A stretch of DNA of 64,000 nucleotides, from the NCBI GenBank assembly GCA_014898415.1, contig RCTD01000004.1, positions 991,001-1,055,000 on the forward strand, in the 5' to 3' direction. The translations under genes were made by a program, and so were the position numbers. This DNA is from Stromatinia cepivora. Its lineage: Eukaryota > Ascomycota > Leotiomycetes > Helotiales > Sclerotiniaceae. Under the pieces are notes generated by a model, which was given only the letters and a program-made list of their open reading frames with translations, made no database searches and was not told the origin of the DNA. Positions 35,174 to 48,615 of the stretch are shown piece after piece (position 1 is the stretch's first letter; each line of letters begins with the position of its first letter).

Positions 35174-38100
35174 GACTTATATCCAAACCAAAATATCGAA
35201 ATCTATAAACGTTTACCAATATAAAATCGATTTCGATATCAAAGATTATATATAATTTAATATAAAGAGTTATTCTATTTAAAAATTATCTAAAAAACTG
35301 AACTTCCTAATTCAAAAAAGATTCAAGATTATTAATCGATCCAGAAATTCTTTTAAATTTGAACTTTTGATTATAATGAAAATTCATTTTATTTTCTTTT
35401 TAAATCGATTATATAAGATATATAATAATTTTTTTTTTGATCAAATACTCAAATTATTTTTATTTATTAATATAATTGATAATTCGAAATAAAAAATAGA
35501 GAAGATTCTAATAATAAAGAAAATACAAAAAACTCTATTATATAAAATTTTATAATTTAATAATAATATCGATCTCATCTAATATCCTACTTCCGATTTT
35601 AAAATATCATCATATCTTTTATACAATTTTCATTTAACCAATTTAATATTATCTGATCCTTCCAATCGATTAATTGATTAAATAAAATTTTATAAAAACA
35701 AAAAGGATAATTATAATCATATAAATAATGATTTATCTATAAAATCAAAGGAAAGAAAAGTATTCTTCAATTTAGCAGATTAGATATTATAATTTTATAA
35801 TAATGCATATATATAGGATCGCGAAAAAGTTATAAACCTATACAAATTCGAAGGAATTTGATCATATATATATATAGCCCGAGTTTTATATAACAAATGA
35901 ATTGTTATCATCAAAATAATATAAAAACAATATATTTTAAAAAAAAAATTATATTTATAATCATTTTAAAAATCATACAAAAAGGAAATTTGAATATAAT
36001 GAAAACAAAATATAATATCACCCCTATCGATTTCGTTCAATTTAATTGATTTGATCAATTTGATCGATTAACCTGATCAATTTCGGAATTGATTATATTA
36101 ATCATTTATCATTATTATACTATAATTCAATCCCTTTTTTTTTCTATCGAAATTCTTTTGTTTAGAGGTTCTCTAGATCAAGAAGAATACGAATTAATAT
36201 TAATTTATCCAATTGATAAACGATTTGGTTATTTTGGTTAATTCATTCATCATTTTGGTTAATTTTGGTTGATTTGATTAATTTCAAATAAATTGATTAA
36301 ATCAATCAAAATGATCAATCTAATTGATTTAGGATTCATAAACCTTTACAAAATTTCATTTCCGATGAAATAATAATGGAATATAGGAGTAAAACACTCG
36401 AAGGTAAACTTTTCCAAAAGAAAGAATAGTATTACAAATCGTAAACTATAAACAATTAATTATATAATACCTTTTATCTTCTATATCAATTGATAAATTA
36501 ATCATCTATATATATATATTACGATTTATACGATTTAATATAATAAAATAATGATTCTAATAATATATATATATAACTTTACAATTTATAAATGAATATT
36601 TATATATATATATCTAATTACTCTTTACAAATCATAATTCTTCAATTATAGATTCTAAGGAATATAATTGATCCTGTTTATTCAGCTCTATTACGGCTTT
36701 TGTACGTCACAAATTGAACAAATCTCGGAAATCCAATCATTCCCAATCTTATCTACAATCTTTTCCCTTTCCTTACCCTTTCCCCAAAACCCATCTCTTC
36801 TTATATACGATTATTTGGTATCTATTTATGTTTTAGGTATAAAACTCTTTAATATATTAAGCCACTAATTGAGCGATCTTAATTAAATAGAAGTCATACT
36901 AGTATCTATAAATCGTAGTTTAAAGCTTTGATAATCGAATATAGTATTGGCTTTTTGCTGTTCGATATATATATCTCGCAGGATTCGATTCATTATATAT
37001 AAATATAATAATATCGATCCATTATTTTGATTTATTATTATAAGATCTAGTATACACTTTATATTGAAATCACTTTTATTGATACTGTCGGGATAACTAT
37101 ATACGGGGAAATGAAGCTTATCAACGAACGTATGGAACTCTATGGTTTTTGATACGTTTTGATTTGCCTAGAAAGCTAGAATCTATAAAGGGTAAAAAAC
37201 TATATAATGGTACATACCAAAGCACTAATACAAATACCAGTACGCACGTAATCCTTACCATCCTTACCATCCTTACCATCCTTACCATCCTTACCATCCT
37301 TACCATCCTTACCATCCTTACCATCCTTACCATCCTTACCATCCTTACCATCCTTACCATCCTTATCATCCTTACCATGCACGTGATTCATATTCCGACA
37401 GATACACAATAGTTCAATCTAAACGTTTAGATTATAATATATTCGCTTTAAGAAATATTAGTTAATCTCAATTTTTATCGGAATTTTGAGAATTTATTTG
37501 AATAATATATATATTTGTAGATGAGTATAATACTTGTATTATAATATTAAGATTTGATGAAAGAAAAATTGCTTTGTAAGGTGACTCTTCTATATCAAAT
37601 ATGAATATATCATAATGGAAAACAAAGTCAGTAAAGAGATTTACAAGTTTGTTAATTTTGAAAGAGAATAAATAATTCTCGAATAAACAGGATAATATAT
37701 AACTTTTATTTGAGCTTTGAAACCTATAAACAAAAATATTTGATAAAAATACAATATTGAAGAATATACGAAGATCTTAACCATTATTAAAAATAATTAT
37801 TTTCTTATTCAATTTCTTAGATAAATTATTAAGTAATCCATATTATAGGAAACAAGATTCAAAACTATCAGTAAATCCTTTTTCAATATATTCAAATATA
37901 GATACAATGAATATTAATACAGTTTGGGCCTTTTGGAACTCCTCTTCTTTATATTCGATTTGAAGGTTTAGATGATCGATAAGGAGTGTGAGAATCACAG
38001 CAAAGAATCGGCTAATATTTGAATAACAATAGGTTTGGGTTTAGAATCAAAAACTTTTCATTACTTTCTTTCTAATGGTATTGAAGAATTCCCCTTTATA

Positions 38101-41100
38101 TAGGTGAAAACTCTTCAAACTAGCGTACAATTCGGCCCGCTTTCGGTTAGCCCTAGTTTCGTAGTTGAGGTTCGTAACAAGGAGTTTATATATATTGAAC
38201 TTATTAAATATTAAAGATATTATATTGAACATTTTAAGGAAAAGGGAGGTATAACGAATATGAAAAGGAAGCAATCAAAGGTTTATTTAAGTTTGTCTAT
38301 ATATTCTGAATGTTTAGTATAAATGCAAATTTTCTGATCTAACAAAGGGTGTTTAAAAGAAAATATAAAGATTCTTTTTATATTTACTAAAAACTAAGAA
38401 TTGTATATATATATAACCGTTAGAGAAATATAACGAAAGAGTAAATAGAATTGTAATATTGGAAAAAGGAAATTGTAATAAACAAATTATAAGTTATAGA
38501 TATTTGAATTATATAAAATAATATAATTATATTAATAGGATTATTTATATATCTATAATCGAAACTTTAATCAAATTATTTTTCTAATAGATTCTTAATC
38601 CTTTTTAAATTGTTATATCAATTTTTAATATTTTATTTGATAGTTTTAGAATTGAAGGTTGATATTATGTATAATTTGTATATGATTTTTGAAGTATTAT
38701 AAGTATTTAAGAATAAACCCTTCCGATTAACAAATAAAATGAATATAGGATATTCTCTAGAATTTCGAAACTTTTTTAAAATGATTATTTATATAATTTA
38801 TTATTTTATATGAAATGGTATAAATATATATCCGATATTTATAAATACATTGATTATCTTTGATATATATAATGTATTAAGTTTTTTTATAAAGAAAGAA
38901 AAAGGGATTCTTGTATAAAGATTATTCTTTAGAAAAGTCTGAAGATTCCTTATTTGAATAATTGCTATATTGAATTTTTTATTTCTATTGATAGAAGAAT
39001 ATTATTATTAAATTAATAATATGGATCCGGTGGTTGATGATATCGTTTGGGCTTATATTCCTCGAAAGATCACAAAGTATTTCTTAGAGTTGTATTCGTT
39101 TTGGAAATTGATGATAAATAATAGGCTTAATATATTCGTTTGTAAGGATTTTTTTGAATTGCTTTTTTAATTCTTTATTATAAATATAATCGAAATAATC
39201 TCGCCGGAACTCTATTTTGATTGTTCGATCATATTGTTTTTGTAAAGAATCAATCTGCCGATGAAATTATGTATATTTTTTGTGGATTTCAGGTGAAATT
39301 TAATTATAAGATTTATATTATTTTTTATATTCTTTATGTTTTCTTTTAAGTTTTATTATCTCTGGATCTAGAAAAAGGGCTTTCAAAATCTCTTCGGGTA
39401 TATCGATTGGAATACACGGATTATATATGAGACTTATATATATAAAAGTATAAAGAAATCTAATATTCGTTAACTAATCTAATATTATATTTTAAATAAT
39501 AAATCAAATTTTTTGTTGATATAAAATTTGTAAAAGATTTTTATTTAAAGGTTATACTTTATTATTTGATTATATATAGTAATTATAATTACCTTTAAAA
39601 GATATCAATAAAAATATAAAGTATTTATAGAAATCTTTTATCATTTATAATATTCTTAATATTTCGACAAAAACAATAGTTAATTAATTTCTATACAAAT
39701 CTAGCAGTTCAATTAAAACGGTTAAGATAATATATAAAGATTGAATAATAAAGGGTCTTATATTCTAATATTGATAAACCATCAAATATCTATATTATCT
39801 ATCGAAATATCAATACTTTGAGTTTTTCTAATTTTCAATATATTAGAACTATATTTATAAAATCTTATAAATTGTTTATAAAAAAGATTCGATATAAATA
39901 AATCTATTTATCTTGATTATATTATCCCTGATAATAATGGTTAAAATATAATTAATAAAATAAAGAATTGATAAAGTTTCTTTATGAAAAAGGAATATAG
40001 TCTTATGAATATTATATTAGCAAAATCAAAACATATTAAATCAAAAATGTACAATTTGGGGTTTCTATTAGTTTCTTTGTAATAAATAAGAATGATTTCT
40101 ATTCCAAGGAGATTATGTTTTTTAGGAATAGGATTTCGAATAATCCAAAAACGGATATCTTTATAATAGAGAGCTTTATATTCTTGTATAAAAATATCCT
40201 TATCATCTTTATTATTATAATCAAAGATCTTTGGATCAATTCAAGACTTTGGATTCTTATATATAGGATTATCATTTTTCGTTTTATTTAAGTCTTTATA
40301 TTTATTATTTTAATTGTTATTTTTATATATTTGATTATAATCAATAATAATTTTCCTTTTGATTATATCAATTAATTCAGCAGATTAACAACTAATATAG
40401 ATAAAAAGGAATATAATTATTGTAAATACTAAATATTGATCTTCAATTGGAAAAATAGATATATCCCGAATCCAATAATGGATAAAGAGGAAAATAAAGT
40501 TATTTACTTTTAATATTAATTTTACCATCTTTTTTTATCTTAAAATGAATTCTTTGTTTAAAATAATGTTGAAATATTATAATTATATAATTAATAATCT
40601 ATCTTAGAAAATAATAATAAAATATATTATCATACCTTTAAAACTTCTTTTACATTATTTATATCTATATGTTATTCATTGATTCAATTATAAAGCTACT
40701 TGAACTAAAGCAGATATTGATTTATAGAACTAAATATACATATTCTATAATTCTCATAGATATATCGGAGGAATATTATAATAATCCCTTTATTATATTT
40801 TTGAATAGCTACCCATCAATATTGTTCGTTTCTGAATTCGCAAAATTTGATGTCATATATTAACTTTGCAAAATGAAATTCGAGGTAAACGATTATTTTC
40901 TTACCTTTTCCATTTACAATATATTTCAATAATATTTTCCTTTATAGCATTTATATCTTTTGATATTAAAGGATTATTTCCATTTAATTTTTGAATATTG
41001 ATTTTACAGTCCTTTAATATAAATTTAAGTTTTTTTAGCCATTATTGAAGATTGCTATACTATACAAAGAATTTCTGAAGGTTGATATTCTTTAGGATAT

Positions 41101-41500
41101 TGTTATAAAAACAGTGTTTTTTCGAAATATTAATTATAATCAATATTAGAAGATTTGAAAGATAAAGGGAAAAAGTAAATTGAAAATAATTTAAATATAA
41201 ATGAAAATATATTGTTGATTGAAATAAAAAGATATTAAAAAAATGAAAAGTGGGAAGATTATAATTTAAATAATTTGAATACAGTCATTTTTGGTTTTAT
41301 CTTAATTAGAATAATATTGTTGAAAATGGGAGATGGGAAATAATAATGGATAAGGATCATGAATTTTGGTAGGATTAAAGTTCGCGCTGATGCACATGAA
41401 TGGTACTATTAGTGTATATTAAGGCTACATAAAACAACAACGAAGCCCGCCAAATGTAGCGGCCAAAACACTAAGAACTCGCTTTATTTTATAATATTAT
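35174..41500. other. AT-rich block, right part
   Basis: About 6.3 kb of extremely AT-rich sequence without an intact gene. Small less AT-rich spots at about 36660-36870, 37100-37400, 38050-38280 and 39010-39300 may be less damaged remnants of former repeats. No element can be named from what remains. Confidence 0.75.
37251..37376. repeat. 9-bp minisatellite ATCCTTACC
   Basis: Fourteen tandem copies of ATCCTTACC. All are identical except the thirteenth, which has one C to T change. The array is open in several frames on both strands, which creates artificial repeat peptides (MVR/GKD/TIL units) that should not be called genes. Confidence 0.95.
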
Positions 41501-41582
41501 AGGAATTAATTTAATATTTAATATAATTTCAAAAAATAATCGAAATAATAAAAAACAATAATACTGAATTGGCAGTGACCTA

Positions 41583-41881
41583 CTATATGGCGAACCGTAT
41601 AGCGCCTACTTTTTTCGAGCATAAGTACCCACTGGTAGGTGCCACAACATCAACACCAAGAAACTCTAAGATGGAATTCTCACGATCCTTGGATTTAGTA
41701 GAACAATGATGTCGTGCATAGAATCTTGTGGAGCATTTTTTCGACCTAATACTTGCCGAGCAGCATAGAGATTGAAACATCCCACCCAAATCCACAGTAC
41801 AACGTTGCTCATCCATCCCGCTCTCGGACACTGATCCGTGGATAATTCAAAGGCTACATCATCGGTACCTCCAGCCTTCAT
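41583..41881 (-). other. Possible gene relic at the right border of the AT-rich block
   Basis: Two overlapping minus-strand frames have protein-like pieces (GWMSNVVLWIWVGCFNLYAA in one, RENSILEFLGVDVVAP in the other) without start, splice or extension. Could be the end of a gene eroded by the AT-rich block. No family recognised. Confidence 0.25.
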
Positions 41882-41899
41882 TCATGGATTGCAATTTGT

Positions 41900-42715
41900 G
41901 AGACATGTACGGCATTCCATAGCCACCATGATGATGATGTTATAAAACATTTCAGTGTGACCGTTGTGAAACAGACCAAAGATGTACCTAGGTATTTCCT
42001 TTCTATGGCAGATCGTCATGTTTAGTCAGCACAGCCAAGCATAGCTGGCTCAAATCTTCCAATCCTATCAAGCCAGCCACGATGTAGGAGTCCCTTGCGT
42101 TGCGGGGCATGGCATGTTGATTTAGCAAGTCAAGCCTACCGTACAATAATTAACAAGTAATAGGAAGTATGGACGTCAAAAGGATCTGAATAGGAGATAC
42201 ATTGCATGTTCCATCAAATCCCTTCTTCGCTCAACAAACAAAGGCATGAAGGTCATAGAATCTGATTAAAACCAATTACACTCAATCCGTTCTAAAGTTG
42301 TTCGAATTGACACCCCGACCGCTTCATTTGACATTGCATGGCCCATCTCCCGACGCTCTCTGCGTTTATCACGACACTTCCGTTCTTAGCATATCGGTTT
42401 GCCGATAAATATCGAGACTCTATCTTTTGGACCAAAGATTAAAGCTTGAGGAATATATATATGTGAGCGAAAATGGCATGGGTTGAGGAATGGAATATTG
42501 TTATATTATAAAGTCCATGTGCCTGGAGGAGGTTTCGAAAGATATCTGATATGTATAGGGGCTCTAGTACATACAAATTTGCTACTAGAGGAGGATATGA
42601 GTAACGATGGGTCAATATATATACATCACTCGCCCTTATTACCCTGGAAAATATCTATGCTAGTTACAGCGGAGAAAGATTCTAGCCACGACAAGTGCTT
42701 ATATCCAGTCCCCTC
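41900..42715. other. Intergenic stretch, no gene seen
   Basis: About 800 bp downstream of the phospholipase gene. Short open frames only. Confidence 0.45.
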
Positions 42716-44210
42716 TCAACTAAAAACCACAGGATCCGGTAGTGTGACCGGCGTATCCGTCCTTAACTTATTCGTAATCAACCTCTCAAAGGTACTACTC
42801 CAGCCAACTCTAGGTGTCAATGGCTCCAATCCCCACAACTCATCCAAAAACCCAATAATACTCGTATGCGTATACTCGCCTCCCTTATTCTTCCCCTTAT
42901 TCTCCACCAGCCCCTTACCAACCCACGGACTGATCAAAAGCGTCGGAACCCGGAGACCCAAACGTTTGAAATCAAACGTCATGGCTTGTCCGTCCGGTGC
43001 TTTTTCAGTATATGTGAGATTATCCCCAGCGGGGACGTTCGTTGGTGGAGGAACGTGATCGCCGAAACCGCCGTGCTCGTCGAATGTGAGGATGAAGAGC
43101 GTTTCGTTCCATTGTGGTGATGAGCGGATGGCTTCATAGATTCCTTTTATGAAACTTTCTCCTAGGCTAATGGGTGAAGGGGGATGATAGGACTGGTAGG
43201 AACAACATTCCGGGTTGATGTATGTGAATTGCGGGAGAGTACCTGCAGCGGCGTCCTCGTAAAATTTTGTTAATGGTGCGATGTTAGTTTTGTCTTTACC
43301 ACTAGTCTTAGTCCAGGTATAAAAGGCCGCATCGGGGTTGAAACCGAGACCCGGGCCAAGGGTAGAGTTCTGGTAATTCATCCAGGTGATGTTGTTTTCG
43401 GAAAGTTGTTCGAAGATGGATTTCACGGGTAATCCATATGTGTTGAAGAGGTTGTCATTTGATCCCTAAGTATATAATGAGCCCCTTATCCTGCACAATT
43501 GTCTTGACATGTAAAAAGTACAACTCACGTGTCCAAAGGATGTTCCACTCGTTATGTAGGCACGATTGGGGTTGGTGGGACCCGGTACAGAAGCAAACCA
43601 GCGGTCGAAGAGTACGAAGTTCTCGGCCATTGTGCTGAAGACTTTTATCTGATCGGGCGTATAGTAGTTGATGACTTCGGCAGCACGGGTTTTATTGAAG
43701 GTATCGAAGGTGAAGGATTGTTCTGTCACGAAACCACGCATGTTTTGGGGTTGTGTTCCATCCGGATGCCATGTTGTGAAGACTTGAACAATTAGTGCGA
43801 GTAGCAATATAGAGACGGGAGGTCATACGTTGCATGTTGATACCACTAATACTATGGTTTGGATCATCTGCTGCAACATCTTTGGCACGAGGTCCAGCAC
43901 AAACATCCGCTTTTTGCGTAGGATCTGATGCATTCCTTTCAATGTGTCAATCGAAGTCCAACTATGAATATGGAAAAGCTTACATTGAATTGCAGTAGTT
44001 GTGGTGCAATAACCCATCAATTGATGGGTTGTAGCTAAGACCACCTGCGAATGTGTCGAACGATCTATTCTCTTCAACAAGAACAACAACATTCTTGATC
44101 CGACTTTTCCATGAATCATCCGTGGTTTCATGGTAGTGAATGTTCCGAGGAGCAGCCAGAGCAAACCCAGACAACGCGGCAATTGTTACCGCCTCGAGGC
44201 TGAACATCAT
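42716..44210 (-). CDS. Secreted phosphoesterase-type phospholipase C
   Basis: Exons 43984-44210, 43829-43935, 43529-43782 and 42716-43465 join in frame to 445 residues. A signal peptide (MFSLEAVTIAALSGFALAAP) is followed by hallmark motifs of the phosphoesterase family that includes bacterial phospholipase C and acid phosphatases: VVVLVEENRSFDTFAGGL near the start, NHSISGINMQ, PNRAYITSGTSFGH, and LTFDEHGGFGDHVPPP. The Asn of ENRSFD and the acidic/His cluster of FDEHGGFGDH are the expected metal or catalytic residues of the family. Length is typical (about 450). Known chemistry: hydrolysis of phospholipid or other phosphodiester head groups. In filamentous fungi such secreted enzymes have been linked to phosphate scavenging and virulence; which applies here is not shown. 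The gene lies just outside the AT-rich block and is intact. Confidence 0.9.
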
Positions 44211-45879
44211 GATGCCAATGAGATTATTACTCGTTTTTGAGAGGAACTTGTCGAATCGTAGATTCTCGCCATTCTATATATACTCTCGGCCGTCACCAAT
44301 TGCCGTAAAACTGTATCTGACAGCAAAGTACCAGAAATATGCACGTGTAGCCAGTGACAGGACAATGCCACATCAATATTAAAGTTGTATAGGAACCTGC
44401 ATAATGAATATACCCTCACCATAGATAGACCTTGAACTTGCAGATATTTCGGGACGTAGAACTTTCTACCTTCCTATCTTTTCGATCATCCTGCACATGG
44501 TGTAAGTTATTGGTTACTAGTATGCACAGGTGAGTGCCCTAGTGTTACTACTCCCCAGCAAAGGTTGCGGAAGAAACGTTCATTCCCGTCGACCTCAATC
44601 GACATTGGACGGATTTTGACATTTGGAAGTGGAAGGTGGGGTAAATGGTGGTGATCTGCGGGAATATATTTCGGCTTTTATCCTTCATGGCCAGTCGAAC
44701 ATCGGCAATCATTACACGTGTGAAAATTAAGAACGAGTAGCAATTTGAGAATTAATAAACACGGAAATCGGCAAGTATTGTCCAAACGGAGGATACCTCC
44801 TCGAGGACATCTAGCTGACTATAAATGGTTGTGCATACGCGAGGAGAACAAAAGTTCCAGATAGCGAAAAAACTACATGCAACTATGAATTTTTCTTCGA
44901 GATAAAGTTTGATTCAAAATTTGGATCCGGATTTCTGATCGCTCGAACTGCGTTATCAGAGATGCTGTTTCTCCACACTGGAGGTATATCTGCAGACGAC
45001 CATACTCCGGAGAAAGTGTAAAAGAACTGTCTAATCTTCCTTAGAATTCGAACGATACAGATAATGGATCATGGGGGAGCTTATTAGCAGAAAACCTAGA
45101 TGAGCCCCTTTTAACACTTTTTGCACGGTGTCGGGCTCCAGTTTCCAATAACTTGTACATAATACCTATCACAAACTGACAAAACCATAGACAGGATGCT
45201 GATCCTTCGGAATTTTCCGCCGTGTTGAATCATGTAATTCTATTTCCACCAAAATTCTGGGATGTGGGTTGCCGAACTCGGGGATTTTCTTATCGCATAT
45301 CCATATCGCATATCGTATCAAAGAAGGAAGGAAGCCTTTATCCTCATATTGGCATGGCACTGGAGTACTCACAGTGATGTGGACTTTGTGTTAGACATCA
45401 GCAGAGTACATGTGAGGGTTGACTAATAAGATTCTATACTTATCACATAGAGTCACTAGCTACTGGGATTCATACCTACTTCCACATTTAACTCTTATTT
45501 CATAGGACAATAATCCAGCAAGTGCATGATTTCGTAGATGCTTTTCACCGAAAGTTTTCGGATGAACTCTGCCGTTTATCATCATCCCACCTTACTCATC
45601 TTATTTTATCTTATCTTTGCGAGGCAATCTATACAAGATGAGACGCAATCGAGGATTGCTGAAGAAACATGGATATGCAGGAACAGATCATCGTATCGTG
45701 GTTTTCTTGGCCATCTCGTCGTTGGGATATCCCAAGACCAACAAGTATACATAGCCCACGATAACATCCCACTTGTTTTGCCGTTAAGAGTATAAGTATT
45801 CACTACATTTCACTCGTTTTTGGGTGATAGGCAGGTATCTTGAGTGACCGAAAGGAATTTTCTGTTGTTTTCTGTGACT
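44211..45879. other. Intergenic region between divergent genes
   Basis: About 1.7 kb upstream of both the phospholipase gene and the amidase gene. No coding frame of convincing character. Confidence 0.45.
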
Positions 45880-47889
45880 ATGGCGTTCAGAATGTTCAAA
45901 TCGGCTTCTGTGGCAATGTCCCTGATGAGCTTGACAAATGCTGCTATTTCAATCTTGAAGACCGGAACGACCGTTGATGTCAATGGCATCAGCTACTATG
46001 TTGGCGTCGACGCTGTCACAACTATTCAGTCCAAGCCAAGCACAGCAGATTTGATCCCTTTGACGGTAATGAAAAGTTTAGAAGGCAATTTCACGGCTGC
46101 TTCATTCAAGTCATTAGTTACAAATTATACTGCCTCCGATGATGTTTTTAATCCCGGTTTCTTGGAAGGTATGTACATTTTCAAAACCTAGTTCGACCAA
46201 TTTTTAACCTGGGTAGCTGTCCATCTGGTTGGTTCCAAGAACACAAGTTCGCTATCATCCATTTGTGATGAACATGGGATCAAAGTGTTCACCAGCGGTT
46301 CAAACAATCAGGTGCCTCCAGGACCATACTTTTTGACTCCAAATACGGGCGAGCTTTTCAAAGCATATCGTCTATACTCTGATGTACAGGATGCTTTTAC
46401 CGAAGGAACAATCGAGAACTTAGATGGAACCTTTTCTATACTGAGTGCATCCATTCCTGGTGTACAGAGTTCTACTATTGGTGTCCCTTCCAGGCTCTAT
46501 TATACCAAAACTGCCGAAAAACCTCTTGCCGGAGTCCGACTCGGTGTTAAGGATATTTACGATCTTGCAGGAATCAAGACTAGTAATGGCAATCGTGCAT
46601 ATTATGAGCTTTATCCACCAGCAAATATTACAGGACCAGCCGTTCAGAGTTTGATTGACGCAGGAGCGATTATCATTGGGAAAATGAAGACATCCCAATT
46701 CGCTAATGGAGAAAGTCCGACCGCAGACTGGGTGGACTATCACTGCCCCTTCAACCCACGTGGTGATGGTTACCAATCACCATCCTCTTCTTCCTCAGGC
46801 CCTAGTGCTAGAATTAGTGCTTATGATTAGTTAGACCTCAGAATCAGCTCTGATACTGGCGGAAGTATTCGTAATCCATCTCAAGTGAATGGATGTTTCG
46901 GTAATAGACCATCTCATGGACTCGTTAGCTTGGATAACGTTATGCCTTTGTCTCCCACTCTGGACACTGCGGGACTCCTCACTAGAGACCCAGTTTTGTG
47001 GCATGAAGCTGCCAAGGTCTTATATGGGAAAAATATCACAAGCAACTTCACTGAATTCCCCAAAAAGATTTGGATAGCCGATTTCCCGAAAAATGCTGCA
47101 ACAGAAGCTGAATCAATCTTGCTTGATTTTCTCGCGAAGCTGGAAACTTTCCTCAACGCAACAAGCACAACTGCTCTAGACATTGAGGTTTTTTGGAACG
47201 AAACAACTCCCTCTGGAGCAAACGACTCATCAATCGAAGATTTCCTTGGTCTCGTTTATCCCACTCTCATCACCCAACAACAATACCGTCTCCTTGCAGA
47301 ACCCTTCTATGAAGATTACGCTTCTGCTAATAATGGCGCTCGTCCCTTCATCGACCCTGTGCCATTAACCAGATGGTATTGGGGGCAGAATAACATCAGT
47401 GCTGATGCAACCGATCAAGCTATTCACAACAAAACCATCTTCATGGATTGGGTCGCCGAAAAACTCGTCCCTGCTAGTTCAATCAGCTGCAGCGATAGTA
47501 TCCTCCTCTACCCCGGTACATTAGGAGAGACCGATTATAGAGACGTATACCAAAGGTATGTGCACACGTCCAAATATCCACGCAACTCAGGAACCCCTCA
47601 AATCTTTAAATCACACCATACTGACAAACCACATCTAAACAGTTTCCCGGAAATTCCTTCCGGCTGGGACCTAAGCCGCATATCCAACTTCGCAGAAGTC
47701 CCCGATATGGTATTTCCAATAGGTCAAGCGGCTTATAATTCTACCATCTCGTTGCAGACGGAATATTTACCGGTGGCCGTTGACATTATTGCAAGGAAGG
47801 GATGTGATGGGATGATTTTCGCTTTAGCTGAGCGATTGTTAGAAGAAGGAATTTTGGTGGTTCCCAAAGCGGGGAGCTTGATGTATTAA
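45880..47889 (+). pseudogene. Secreted amidase (amidase signature family) with one premature stop
   Basis: Exons 45880-46168, 46217-47555 and 47643-47889 join in frame to 625 codons, interrupted only by TAG at 46828-46830 (codon 301). An N-terminal hydrophobic signal (FKSASVAMSLMSLTNAAI) precedes the amidase-signature core: Lys208 in [12 protein letters not shown], a Ser-rich SSSSSGP loop at about 286-292, and the nucleophile Ser313 in SDTGGSIRNPS. The C-terminal block (VPDMVFPIGQAAYNSTISLQ) is also conserved in fungal homologues. Known chemistry: Ser-cis-Ser-Lys amide hydrolysis. The stop sits where the family has Trp (TGG), a G to A change, and three neighbouring residues (Ser293, Arg295, Ser297) are where Gly is usual, each explainable by G to A. 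The rest of the gene is undamaged, so inactivation looks recent. Confidence 0.78.
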
Positions 47890-48615
47890 GGTTTGCGGTC
47901 GGCTGTATTGTATTTCTATAGTTAATTTAATGTCCATATTTCGCATAATGTTAGTGGGACGGTGATTCAGGTGCTTCTATCGTGGTGGCGGCTACCCTGG
48001 TAATTTTATTGAAAGCACATTTCGATGTGTTCTACAATTAGTAACTCAGGTCATGTCTTGAACATGAATCATTTCCTGAAACTACCTTGTAGATTATGTG
48101 CTTTCGCAAAATCTTAGTTTGACTTTATCAAAATCCTTCAAATGAACGACCAATACCTCCGCCACTTCAATCGTCTCGGACCAAAACATTGAAATCTCTT
48201 GCTTCTCATCGTTCCATCTCGCTATGCCAACGACGACAGTCGCAACAGCGACACCATCGCAAAAAAGAAAAAGAATAACTTTATCCACCGCGACTTAAAA
48301 AGGAAGGCAAAACTTGCATTTTTGATTCTTTCCCATTATGTTAACAGATATATCGTAGCAGCAAAGAATATATAGGCGAATGAAGTCACACACCAGAAGA
48401 CAAAACAACGACTGGGCATAAGAAATAAATCAACGCAATAATAAACGGAAGTTCATAACTAAAGATTTCATCCCCTCATTCCGCCATGAAATTCACCTCG
48501 CCTCCCAACCCACTAACCAAATACAGTACAATTCCATCCCACTCCCTTCAAATTCACCCATCGTTTTCCTCCCATATATTCCCAAATAATCCGCTCTATT
48601 TCGAATCAAAATATT
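47890..48615. other. Intergenic stretch, no gene seen
   Basis: About 725 bp between the amidase 3' end and the next minus-strand gene remnant. No coding signal. Confidence 0.45.

Noticed and set aside
37121..37412. Open frames on both strands encoding MVR, GKD or TIL tandem peptides
   Set aside because: They are translations of the 9-bp minisatellite, open in several frames on both strands at once, with no flanking coding signal.
27219..41500. Nuclear copy of mitochondrial DNA as explanation for the AT-rich block
   Set aside because: No mitochondrial gene, rRNA or tRNA structure could be recognised, and a TIR element plus TpA-rich decay fit RIP better.
47556..47642. Treating the amidase C-terminal segment without an intron
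   Set aside because: The frame happens to stay open through 29 codons, but GTATGT and a TCTAAACAG acceptor bound it and the flanking residues match the family only when it is removed.
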